NCBI GenBank assembly: GCA_021732525.1
Contig: JAKFUU010000039.1
Span: forward strand, 1 to 47,481
DNA: 47,481 bases
Source of the DNA: Sphingomonadaceae bacterium
GTDB lineage: Bacteria > Pseudomonadota > Alphaproteobacteria > Sphingomonadales > Sphingomonadaceae
Direction: 5' to 3'
The position numbers and the translations under genes were made by a program. How positions within the stretch are numbered: the first letter of the stretch is position 1; every line of letters starts with the position of its first letter. The notes under the pieces were generated by a model, which ran no database searches, was not told the origin of the DNA, and saw only the letters and a program-made list of their open reading frames with translations. Below are positions 35,829-44,064 of the stretch, piece after piece.

Positions 35829-37025
35829 CTAACCCGCGCGGCGCTGCTTGGGCAAAAAAGGTGTCACGCTTTCGTCAATATCTGGCAAGCTGTCACCATC
35901 GGCCAATCGCAGACGGTTGCGCCCCGCATCCTTTGCCGCATAAAGCGCCACATCGGCGCGGCGGACAAACCGTTTGGCAGGCTCCCCCGGCCGGATGAAG
36001 GCCAAACCGAAACTGGCGGTTACGCGCCGATCACCCGGCATACCATCATGCTTCAACAGCGAAATCGCCACGCGCAAATGTTCGGCAACCAAAAAGGCCG
36101 CTGGGCTGCTTTCGGCGTTGAACAGGATCATGAACTCTTCCCCGCCCGAACGTGCCGCCCGCCCATGATATTGCATCAACTGTGTCACGGTGCCACCGAT
36201 ATTCGCGAGCACAGTATCGCCCACATCATGCCCAAATTCATCATTCACATGTTTGAAATGGTCAATATCAAACAACAATATCGCACGTCCACTATGCCGC
36301 GACGGATCGCCATCACTCTCGACTTCCTGGAAAATATCCGCCATCCCGCGGCGATTCAGCAATCCGGTTAACAGATCAACTCGCGCCGCGGTTTGATGCT
36401 GTTTAATCAAATCCGACCCGATGGCGACAAAAATGATATTCGTCCCAACAACACCTAAAGTAGTGGCGGTCAGATACAGCATTGCTTCATAAAATACCAA
36501 ACTGCTGTTCCATGATGGCGGTGCGATGTCAAAAATTAGGATCATCGGACGAAGCACCGACACCATGACCACCGCTACATTAAACCAGAACAACAAATTG
36601 ACCGTCAATATTTTGCGGTGCGAACCAATAATATGTCCGCCATATAAATATATAATAGCGGCGACAAGATCCATGACTATATAACGCCAAGCAAGAGTAT
36701 CCACCGCGCTGATAATCGCCAAACCGGCAAAAAAAATCATACCCATCAATTTAAGATTGGGTTTACCCTGAAACCGGCTGAAATAGGTCTGCACCAAGCA
36801 GCAACAGCTGAATAGAAACGCGGCTTCAGCAAGAATTTCCAGACCATATGGCGCAAGCAACGCCCGGTTCTGATCAAAAATCAGCGCCAGCAGCCCGAAA
36901 AAAAATGTCAGGGAAATCCAACCGGCGGCGGTCAATTGACGGTTGATAATGAAAGTCACGCCGCAAGCCACCGTAAAAAGCAGCGTTATCAACGTAACCA
37001 TCAGGTTGAACATGAACAAATCCAT
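35829..37025 (-). CDS. Membrane-anchored diguanylate cyclase (GGDEF)
   Basis: A 398-residue protein. The N-terminal half (about residues 5-205) holds six to seven hydrophobic helices forming a membrane sensor region of no recognised type. The C-terminal GGDEF domain starts at DLLTGLLNRRGM, with DIDHFKHVNDEFGHDVGD and the active-site loop ARSGGEEF, so cyclic di-GMP synthesis is expected. The inhibitory RxxD site is absent: the two positions read Gln and Gly (QYHGRAARSGGEEF). The last 25 residues are a polar tail. Its start faces trmB divergently; the target process is unknown. Confidence 0.9.
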   Translation of the reverse strand: MDLFMFNLMVTLITLLFTVACGVTFIINRQLTAAGWISLTFFFGLLALIFDQNRALLAPYGLEILAEAAFLFSCCCLVQTYFSRFQGKPNLKLMGMIFFAGLAIISAVDTLAWRYIVMDLVAAIIYLYGGHIIGSHRKILTVNLLFWFNVAVVMVSVLRPMILIFDIAPPSWNSSLVFYEAMLYLTATTLGVVGTNIIFVAIGSDLIKQHQTAARVDLLTGLLNRRGMADIFQEVESDGDPSRHSGRAILLFDIDHFKHVNDEFGHDVGDTVLANIGGTVTQLMQYHGRAARSGGEEFMILFNAESSPAAFLVAEHLRVAISLLKHDGMPGDRRVTASFGLAFIRPGEPAKRFVRRADVALYAAKDAGRNRLRLADGDSLPDIDESVTPFLPKQRRAG

Positions 37026-37130
37026 CGTTGATCAGTAACGCCGAATCGCCAATATCGGGTTAACAGCCACCCGTTTTTCCGCCCATTTGCGCGCTTGCGA
37101 ATTTGCGCAGGCGCGTTATTTGGCGGCTCC

Positions 37131-37841
37131 ATGACTGCTTACAAATCCGGTGATCCAACCACGCTCAAACGCCTATACGGACGGACCAAGGGCAAAAAAC
37201 TGCGCGGGCTGCAATCGGATTTGATGCAGGATTTGTTGCCACAGATTGGCCTGCCCAAAGATGGAGCGATAACCGCGGCGCGCCTGTTTGGCACCGACCG
37301 GCCGCTGCATTTCGAAATCGGATTTGGCGCAGGCGAACATATGGCGGCGCGCGCCAATATGCTGCCGGATCACGGTTTCATTGGCTGCGAACCTTATGAA
37401 AATGGCGTTGCGGCGGCTTTGACCCAGATTGACAATTATCAAGGCATGGGGCCGCTTGCCAACATTCGCCTCCATATGGGGGGCGCGCTGGAGATATTGG
37501 AGCGGATTCCAGACGGCGCGCTAAGTTTCGTTTATCTGCTCCATCCCGATCCCTGGCCCAAAGCGCGCCACGCGAAGCGGCGGATGATGAATGACGGCCC
37601 GGTCGATATGATCGCAGCAAAGCTGAAGCGCGGCGGCGAATTTCGTTTTGGCACCGATCATCCGGTTTATCTACGCCACGCGCTGATGATTATGCAGCGA
37701 CACCGGCATCAATTTGACTGGCTTGCCGCCCACCCGGCCGATTTCCAAAACCGCCCCGCCGGATGGCCCGAAACCAGATACGAAGCCAAAGCCCGGCGGC
37801 AAGGGCACGAGGTCTGGTATTATCGCTGGAGGCGCCGATAA
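37131..37841 (+). CDS. trmB: tRNA (guanine-N7)-methyltransferase
   Basis: A 236-residue SAM-dependent enzyme forming m7G46 in tRNA. SAM motif LHFEIGFGAGEHMAARA, FIGCEPYENGV, and the family signature LLHPDPWPKARHAKRRMMND; the C-terminal TRYEAKARRQGHEVWYYRW is also typical. The in-frame opening at 37095 starts with TTG and is not preferred; the ATG at 37131 gives the normal size. No co-transcribed partner: a 200-bp gap separates it from the capsule operon. Confidence 0.95.
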   Translation: MTAYKSGDPTTLKRLYGRTKGKKLRGLQSDLMQDLLPQIGLPKDGAITAARLFGTDRPLHFEIGFGAGEHMAARANMLPDHGFIGCEPYENGVAAALTQIDNYQGMGPLANIRLHMGGALEILERIPDGALSFVYLLHPDPWPKARHAKRRMMNDGPVDMIAAKLKRGGEFRFGTDHPVYLRHALMIMQRHRHQFDWLAAHPADFQNRPAGWPETRYEAKARRQGHEVWYYRWRRR

Positions 37842-38041
37842 GATTCGCGATGGGCAGCTTGGCAGCGACCGGTAAAATTGCATGCGGGAAGATAATAGAT
37901 GCGCTCCGTCCGTTTGGTTAATGGCGCTATTTATGGATCAGCTGCACCGCACATGAGATGAAACCATCATCATTTTTAATGACATAGCCCATTGCGCAAT
38001 ATAATGTCGCGATCGGGACGGTGGATCGGGAAGGGCATATA

Positions 38042-39031
38042 ATGCTGAATTTACTTGAACTACAACACGCCAACGCACCTGATGATTCTATCGCTATTGC
38101 AAAAGAAGTTATTGCAACGGAGATAACCGGGCTCCAATTGCTGCTCGAACATTTGGGGAATTCTTTCACCGATGCAATCGATGAATTAATCACAGCGACC
38201 GGGCGCGTCGTATTTTTGGGTATGGGAAAATCGGGGCATATTGCGCGCAAAATTGCCGCGACCATGGCCTCAACCGGAACACCGGCCATTTTTGTGCATT
38301 TGGGCGAGGCCGCGCATGGCGATTTGGGGATGATCATGAGCGACGATATTGTCGTGCTGATTTCCAATTCGGGAGAAACCAGCGAAGCCATTCCGGTCAT
38401 CCGTTACTGCAAGCAAATGGGCATAAAGATCCTTGCGATCACGGCGGGTGAGAATTCTTTCATGATGCGCGCTGCCGACATCTGCTTGCTGCTGCCCAAG
38501 GCGGATGAAGCCTGTGCCATTGGCCTAGCCCCCACCACATCGGCGATTATGATGATGAGCCTGGGCGATGCATTATCGGTGGTGTTAATGCGCAAGCGAG
38601 GGTTTACCCTGCCCAGCTTTCTGGAGCTGCATCCCGGCGGCAAGATTGGCATTATGCGGATTCCGGTCACCGATTTCATGGCCAAGGGAAATGCATTGCC
38701 GCTTGTTACCTTGGACCAGCAAATGCAAAATGTCGTCATTGAGATAACCGCCAAAAGTTATGGGATAGCGGGCGTATTGGACGCCGATGGCCATCTTGTT
38801 GGCAGCATTAGCGATGGCGATCTGCGCCGCAATATCGCGCATCTTTTTAAGGTTACCGCGCGGCAAGTGATGCATGCCGATCCGATCACGGTTGGCAAGC
38901 ATGCGACCTTGCAAGAGGTTAAAACCGTGCTGGGTCAAAATAAGATATCGTCGGTTTTTGTATGCGAAAGGAAGAAACCGATCGGCCTTATCCATATGCA
39001 TCATTTATTCGCGCTTAAAACGGTATTATGA
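38042..39031 (+). CDS. kdsD: D-arabinose-5-phosphate isomerase (KpsF/KdsD)
   Basis: A 329-residue isomerase converting ribulose 5-phosphate to arabinose 5-phosphate, the first step to Kdo. SIS domain (about residues 35-180) with FLGMGKSGHIARKIAATMASTGTPAIFVH and SNSGETSE; AIGLAPTTSAIMMMSLGDAL; then two CBS repeats (about 200-325). The upstream GTG at 38021 opens the frame, but the ATG at 38042 follows GGGAAGGGCATATA and is preferred. It heads the plus-strand capsule operon and is thus more likely the capsule copy (KpsF) than the housekeeping one. It overlaps the next gene by ATGA. Confidence 0.93.
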   Translation: MLNLLELQHANAPDDSIAIAKEVIATEITGLQLLLEHLGNSFTDAIDELITATGRVVFLGMGKSGHIARKIAATMASTGTPAIFVHLGEAAHGDLGMIMSDDIVVLISNSGETSEAIPVIRYCKQMGIKILAITAGENSFMMRAADICLLLPKADEACAIGLAPTTSAIMMMSLGDALSVVLMRKRGFTLPSFLELHPGGKIGIMRIPVTDFMAKGNALPLVTLDQQMQNVVIEITAKSYGIAGVLDADGHLVGSISDGDLRRNIAHLFKVTARQVMHADPITVGKHATLQEVKTVLGQNKISSVFVCERKKPIGLIHMHHLFALKTVL

Positions 39032-39855
39032 CGCCGCCCAACGTCGCGCCGCCCAACGTCGCGATCATCATTCCGGCCCGTTATCAATCCACCCGCTATC
39101 CCGGTAAACCGCTCGCCTTGGTTAAGGGCGCGGCGGGGCTGTCTAAACCGCTGATCCAAAGAAGCTATGAGGCCGCAATCAAGGTGCAAGGGGTAAAATC
39201 GGTGCATATAGCAACCGACAGCGAAGAAATTCGCGCGGTGGCGAAAGATTTTGGCGCAGATGTTATCATGACGCCGCCTTCTTGCGAAAATGGCACCGCG
39301 CGCTGCGCCGCCGCGCTGTTACAGCGCAGCGACATATCGGCAGATATCATCGTCAATTGGCAAGGTGATGCGCTGTTAACCCCGCCTTATTTTATCGAGG
39401 CAATCATCGCGCGGTTGACCATGCGGCCCGGCGCGATGATCGCGACACCCGCCATCCGCTGCAATCAGGAACATTACCGCAAGCTTATTGCCGAAGAGCG
39501 CGCCGGGCGCGTTGGCGGGACATCGGTGGTGTTTGGCGAGAATCAGCAAGCGCTCTATTTTTCCAAACGGCTAATCCCTTATTTGAGCGCCGCACGGCAA
39601 GAACAAGACCCGCCGTTTGCCTTTCTGCATATTGGCGTCTATGCTTATCGCCGCGAAAGCTTGCTGCGATATGTGGATCTGAAACCTAGCATATTGGAAG
39701 AATATGAAGGTTTGGAGCAGCTTCGTTTTCTCCATCACCATATTCCGGTCGATATTGCCGAGGTGCATCCGCCCGAATGGGAAATTTGGGAATTGAACAA
39801 CCCGTCCGATATTGTGCCGATTGAAAATGCGCTAAAAATCATGGGCGCTGCGTGA
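39028..39855 (+). CDS. kdsB: Divergent 3-deoxy-manno-octulosonate cytidylyltransferase (KdsB/KpsU-like)
   Basis: A 275-residue nucleotidyltransferase. VAIIIPARYQSTRYPGKPLALV is the N-terminal CTP-binding signature. Several normally strict positions differ: GTDR reads GTAR, and VNVQGDEP reads VNWQGDAL, keeping the metal-binding Asp. The C-terminal SILEEYEGLEQLRFLHHHIPVDI fits KdsB (usually EAAEKLEQLR). It should load Kdo, or a Kdo-like acid, with CMP for the capsule lipid linker. A 15-bp tandem duplication near the start repeats PPNVA. It is probably a capsule-specific paralog. Confidence 0.85.
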   Translation: MTPPNVAPPNVAIIIPARYQSTRYPGKPLALVKGAAGLSKPLIQRSYEAAIKVQGVKSVHIATDSEEIRAVAKDFGADVIMTPPSCENGTARCAAALLQRSDISADIIVNWQGDALLTPPYFIEAIIARLTMRPGAMIATPAIRCNQEHYRKLIAEERAGRVGGTSVVFGENQQALYFSKRLIPYLSAARQEQDPPFAFLHIGVYAYRRESLLRYVDLKPSILEEYEGLEQLRFLHHHIPVDIAEVHPPEWEIWELNNPSDIVPIENALKIMGAA

Positions 39856-40748
39856 TCGAAGCATCAGGAGCGATAGTGGCGGGCGGTGCAATCGGTGCAA
39901 TCGGACCGCTCGGCCCGCTAAGCCCGCATTATGCCGTTATTTTATGCGACATATGGGGATGTTTGCATAATGGCGTTGCCGCCTTCCCCGCCGCTGTCCA
40001 ATCGTTGCAGCGTTGGCAGGATGAGGGGCGTATCGTCATTTTGCTGACCAACGCGCCCCGTCCAGCGGAGTCGGTCCGCAAACAACTGGACCGGTTGGGC
40101 ATTCCAGCCCGCTGCTACAATGCTATCGTCACCTCGGGAGACACAGGTTTGGCGGCGGCGCGGGCCGATTATCCCGAACAGGCGTTTCATTTCATCGGAT
40201 CAAGCGCCGACCGTGACATCATCGCCGAAGCGGGGGTAACGCTGAGCAGCGAGGGCCCGCATAATCCGGTCATCTGCACCGGTTTTCATGAAGGCTATGT
40301 GGACGATATCACCCATCATGAAAGCGAGATGGAGCAAATGTTGATCCATAATGCCATCATGCTATGCTTTAATCCCGACCGCATGGTCATTCGCGGAACC
40401 CGGGCAGAGTTATGTGCGGGGGCGCTGGGTGAGCAGTATCAGCAAATGGGCGGCATTGTTCGCTTTTTTGGCAAGCCTTATCAGCCGATATATGATTATG
40501 CCGTCAAAATCGCCGAAGGCTTGATCGAAAGACCGCTGACCAAGCCGGAGATTATCGCCATCGGCGACGGTGTTCATACCGATTTGCAGGGTGCGTATCA
40601 TTATGGGTTGGACTTTGCCTTTATCACCGGCGGGATAGAACAGGAAAAAATCGCCACTATGGGCGTTGAGGCATTCCTTAAGGAAGCTATTGCTGACAAT
40701 CTGCCGAAGGGCTACAGACCGGCGATAATTGCTTCGCATTTGGCTTGA
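39852..40748 (+). CDS. HAD-superfamily class IIA protein (TIGR01459-like)
   Basis: A 298-residue HAD protein starting at a GTG that overlaps the kdsB stop (GTGA). Motif I reads LCDIWGCLHNG (Asp33 nucleophile, Trp35 at the position of the usual second Asp), motif II LLTNAPRP, then the IIA cap, FGKPYQPIYDYA and AIGDGVHTDLQGA (motif IV). This DxWG form is typical of the alphaproteobacterial TIGR01459 group, whose substrate is unknown. It lies between kdsB and kdsA where a Kdo-8-phosphate phosphatase (KdsC) would be expected, so it may fill that step; the missing second Asp argues for caution. Confidence 0.85.
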   Translation: MIEASGAIVAGGAIGAIGPLGPLSPHYAVILCDIWGCLHNGVAAFPAAVQSLQRWQDEGRIVILLTNAPRPAESVRKQLDRLGIPARCYNAIVTSGDTGLAAARADYPEQAFHFIGSSADRDIIAEAGVTLSSEGPHNPVICTGFHEGYVDDITHHESEMEQMLIHNAIMLCFNPDRMVIRGTRAELCAGALGEQYQQMGGIVRFFGKPYQPIYDYAVKIAEGLIERPLTKPEIIAIGDGVHTDLQGAYHYGLDFAFITGGIEQEKIATMGVEAFLKEAIADNLPKGYRPAIIASHLA

Positions 40749-40770
40749 CCGAATGTGGGTGTTCCTTTGA

Positions 40771-41649
40771 ATGATGAGTTTAACCATGCGCTTATGTGAC
40801 CGGCCAGTCGGCATTGACCAACCGATCTTTCTCATCGCCGGACCATGCGTCATCGAATCGGAAGATATGTCCTTTCGCGTCGCCGAAAGATTGAGCGAAA
40901 TTGCGGCGAAGCTTGATATATTCATTATCTTCAAAAGCTCGTTTGATAAGGCGAATCGCAGCGCGCATACTTCGTTTCGCGGACCCGGCATCGATGAAGG
41001 CTTGCGGATTTTGGAGCGGGTAAGGGGCGAATTTGGCCTGCCCGTCCTTACCGATGTTCACGAAATTGCGCAGGTTGCCGCCGTGGCATCGGTGGTCGAT
41101 ATCCTGCAAACCCCGGCTTTTCTGGCGCGGCAGACCGATTTTATCAACGCCGTTGCGGCCTGCGGGAAACCCGTCAATATCAAAAAAGGCCAATTTATGG
41201 CCCCGCAAGATATGGCCCATGTCGTGGCAAAGGCCAGGGCTGCGGCGCGCGATGCGGGCGCCGAGGGCGACCATATCATGATCTGCGAACGCGGTGCCTC
41301 CTTTGGCTATAATAATTTGGTATCCGACATGCGCGGCCTGGCGATTATGCGCGAAACCGGGTGTCCGGTGGTTTTTGATGCAACCCATTCGGTGCAGCTG
41401 CCCGGCGGCAATGGCACGACATCGGGCGGGCAGCGGCAATTTGTCCCCGTGCTGGCCCGCGCCGCGGTGGCGGCGGGGGTTTCGGGCCTGTTTATGGAAA
41501 CCCACCCCGACCCCCAAAATGCGCTGTCGGATGGCCCCAACGCCTGGCCGCTCGACCGGATGGAAAATTTGCTGCAAACGCTGATGCGGATCGATGAGGC
41601 GTGTAAGGCGCAGGCCTTTGCCGAGGCCGATTGGATCGATGGATCATAA
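40771..41649 (+). CDS. kdsA: 3-deoxy-8-phosphooctulonate synthase, metal-dependent type
   Basis: A 292-residue TIM-barrel enzyme joining arabinose 5-phosphate and phosphoenolpyruvate into Kdo 8-phosphate. [11 protein letters not shown] carries Cys26, the metal ligand of the Aquifex-like metal-dependent class (E. coli has Asn there). [36 protein letters not shown] and [11 protein letters not shown] are strong signatures. Start candidates are ATGs at 40771, 40774 and 40786. Its end overlaps the glycosyltransferase gene by 11 bp. It completes the CMP-Kdo set with kdsD and kdsB. Confidence 0.95.
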   Translation: MMSLTMRLCDRPVGIDQPIFLIAGPCVIESEDMSFRVAERLSEIAAKLDIFIIFKSSFDKANRSAHTSFRGPGIDEGLRILERVRGEFGLPVLTDVHEIAQVAAVASVVDILQTPAFLARQTDFINAVAACGKPVNIKKGQFMAPQDMAHVVAKARAAARDAGAEGDHIMICERGASFGYNNLVSDMRGLAIMRETGCPVVFDATHSVQLPGGNGTTSGGQRQFVPVLARAAVAAGVSGLFMETHPDPQNALSDGPNAWPLDRMENLLQTLMRIDEACKAQAFAEADWIDGS

Positions 41650-42847
41650 ATCCCAGCCGGTGCCGTCCGATCTGTTGTTGGATGTCACCCGCCTGATCTG
41701 GCGGCGGTGGGCGGGCCGGCACCCCACGGGCATCGACCGGGTCGCCTTGGCCTATGCGCGGTATTATCAAACGCGCGCGCGCGCCGTGATCCAATATCCC
41801 CGATTCCGGCGGATATTGCCCGCCGCCCTATCGGCAAAGCTGTTTGCTTTGCTGCTCGGTGACCAGCCGAATTTTCGGCGGCGCTTTGTCTTTTTTGCCA
41901 TGACGCATATCCACCGGGCGGTAAAATCACAGCCGTCATATGGGCAATATTATCTGAACGTTGGGCATACCGGCCTTAACCATCCGGGGCATTTGACCTG
42001 GGTCCAGAAAACCGGGGTCAAGCCACTATATCTGATCCATGATCTAATCCCGATCACCCATCCGCAATTTTGCCGCGATGGCGAAGCAGAAAAACATATC
42101 GCGCGCATGACGATAATGCTGCGCGCCGCGCATGGCGTCATCGGCAATTCACAGGATACAATATCCATCCTGGCCGAATTTGCGAAAGCCCACGGGCTCG
42201 CCATGCCGCAGAATATATTCGCGCATTTGGGCACAGCACAGACAGCAGCCATCACCCACGGCGCACCCGCCGCGATGGACAAGCCCTATTTCGTGATGCT
42301 GTCGACCATCGAAGGGCGCAAGAATCACGCGATGCTGCTTGATCTGTGGGCGGGAATGATCGCCGCGAAACGGGCGAACATCCCCCGCTTGGTCATCATC
42401 GGCCAACGCGGCTGGCGCGCCGAAGATGTGATCCGCCGGCTTGACCATGATATCGCGCTGAAACCTTATGTTGCCGAATTTTCGCAATTGGACGACGCAC
42501 AGATTGGCACCTATTTGCGCGGCGCGCGGGCCTTGCTGTTTCCGTCCTTTGCCGAGGGTTACGGTATGCCTTTGGCCGAAGCCTTGGTGGCGGGCACCCC
42601 GGTTATCGCGTCCCATCTGGCGGTATTCAGGGAAATTGCCGGCGACATCCCCGAATATCTGAACCCCGATGATACAGCGGGTTGGCGCGACAGGATATTG
42701 CGCTATGCCGCCGATCCGTCGCCCGATCGGGACCAGCAGCTCATGCGGATGGCACGGTTAAAGCTGACGTCCTGGCCCGATCATTTTGACAAAATTGATG
42801 CTTGGCTTTCTGCTTTGCGCGATACCGAAACAGGCAAATTGTCATAA
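41639..42847 (+). CDS. Glycosyltransferase, GT4 family, of the capsule locus
   Basis: A 402-residue GT-B glycosyltransferase. Donor-binding signature [28 protein letters not shown] with the E-x7-E pair; [13 protein letters not shown] and VIGNSQDT belong to the GT4 core, and [13 protein letters not shown] precedes the second domain. The N-terminus begins [24 protein letters not shown], common in exopolysaccharide GT4 enzymes. The ATG at 41639 lies inside the end of kdsA, after GAGGCCGATTGGATCG. Its last 67 bp overlap the 3' end of the opposite-strand kpsS-like gene. It probably adds one sugar of the capsule repeat; donor unknown. Confidence 0.88.
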   Translation: MDHKSQPVPSDLLLDVTRLIWRRWAGRHPTGIDRVALAYARYYQTRARAVIQYPRFRRILPAALSAKLFALLLGDQPNFRRRFVFFAMTHIHRAVKSQPSYGQYYLNVGHTGLNHPGHLTWVQKTGVKPLYLIHDLIPITHPQFCRDGEAEKHIARMTIMLRAAHGVIGNSQDTISILAEFAKAHGLAMPQNIFAHLGTAQTAAITHGAPAAMDKPYFVMLSTIEGRKNHAMLLDLWAGMIAAKRANIPRLVIIGQRGWRAEDVIRRLDHDIALKPYVAEFSQLDDAQIGTYLRGARALLFPSFAEGYGMPLAEALVAGTPVIASHLAVFREIAGDIPEYLNPDDTAGWRDRILRYAADPSPDRDQQLMRMARLKLTSWPDHFDKIDAWLSALRDTETGKLS

Positions 42848-44064
42848 TCACGATCCGCGAGCAACCGCGCCGCCATCGTTTCCACCAGCGTGGCAACCGC
42901 CGATTGGCTGGAAACCCCGCCGCGCACCAGATAGCGCGCGCGCAGCACCCGGCAAAATGCATCAAATACCTCCCGGTCCGGCGGCGTAGGGTTGGACCAA
43001 AATTCATCCAACAACCCTTGATGCGTAATACCGCGAATATTATAAATGGCGCTGCCCAGAATTGCCACCGGACGCCCCGCATTTAACGCAAAGGTCGCCG
43101 ATGTGCTGTTGACGCAGACCATGCCATTGGCGGCCGCGCACATTATTTCCAAATCACCGCCGTCAATATAGTGCAAACGCCCGGTCAGGCCGGTGCGTTT
43201 CGCCAATTTCTTGATATAAGCAGACCAGCTAAAAAAACCGGCATAAAGCGGGTGCGATTTGATGAGCAGATGCGTATCCGGCGGTGCATGATATTTGAAA
43301 TTATCGACGATATAGCATAATGCGCTGGTCATGTCGGAAAAGGGCGAATGCAACCGAATTTGATAATCAGCGCTGAGTTGCAGCGGCAATAAGAAAAATG
43401 AGCCGCCTTTTTCTGCAATGAAATTTTCGAGCTGTTTATCGGGTGATTTTTGCAGCTTTTGCCGGATCAGCTTATGCGCCCAATAAACCGCGTCAAACAA
43501 CAATGAACCGGGCCTGTGCCATTCATAATAGGGAAAACGGCCGCCGTCCAAAAGCTGATTGGTATAATGCCAAAAGCCATCGCGCGTCCGCCGGCTGAAA
43601 CTAGCGGTTACATGCGGCGATTGTTCGCGGGGGGTCAAGGCTTTCGCCGCTTCCAGGAAATATTCAGGGTCGGTCGGCATTTGCGAATGGCCGTTTACAC
43701 CGCCATGTTCCAATGTCATCCAATCGGGCCGGATATAACCTTCCTCCAACACATGCACCCGCACACCCCGCGCTTTTGCTATTTTTATCGCGGCCATATG
43801 ATAGGGGCGACAATCGCCGAAAAGCAGCAAGTCGGTGATGGCGTTATCTTGAATATAATGATCGACAAAGGCGGGCCATTCTGCCATTCGCCCGGCAAAA
43901 TCGGTGGCAGGTTCGCGCCAATCATAATAATCCCCGCCGCATAGATTTATCCGGAAAATATGCACGCCTTCGCGCTTCATCCGTTCGCCGAGCAAGCGAA
44001 ACAAGGGGCCGATGGGGCCTTGCAAAAACAGATAGCGAAGATCGGAATATATTTTAGGCGGCAA
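42781..44064 (-). CDS. KpsS-like capsule polysaccharide biosynthesis protein (putative Kdo transferase)
   Basis: A 427-residue protein of the KpsS/LipB type. FLQGPIGPLFRLLGERMK at the N-terminus, FGDCRPYHMAAIKIAKARGVRVHVLEEGYIRPDW, FLLPLQLSADYQIRLHSPF, LLIKSHPLY and NSTSATFALNAGRPVAILG are its landmarks. KpsS adds the first beta-Kdo residue to the phosphatidylglycerol anchor of group 2 capsules. The ATG lies within the end of the kpsC-like gene (11-bp overlap). Its C-terminal 22 codons are antisense to the end of the GT4 gene. Confidence 0.88.
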   Translation of the reverse strand: MPPKIYSDLRYLFLQGPIGPLFRLLGERMKREGVHIFRINLCGGDYYDWREPATDFAGRMAEWPAFVDHYIQDNAITDLLLFGDCRPYHMAAIKIAKARGVRVHVLEEGYIRPDWMTLEHGGVNGHSQMPTDPEYFLEAAKALTPREQSPHVTASFSRRTRDGFWHYTNQLLDGGRFPYYEWHRPGSLLFDAVYWAHKLIRQKLQKSPDKQLENFIAEKGGSFFLLPLQLSADYQIRLHSPFSDMTSALCYIVDNFKYHAPPDTHLLIKSHPLYAGFFSWSAYIKKLAKRTGLTGRLHYIDGGDLEIMCAAANGMVCVNSTSATFALNAGRPVAILGSAIYNIRGITHQGLLDEFWSNPTPPDREVFDAFCRVLRARYLVRGGVSSQSAVATLVETMAARLLADRDYDNLPVSVSRKAESQASILSK

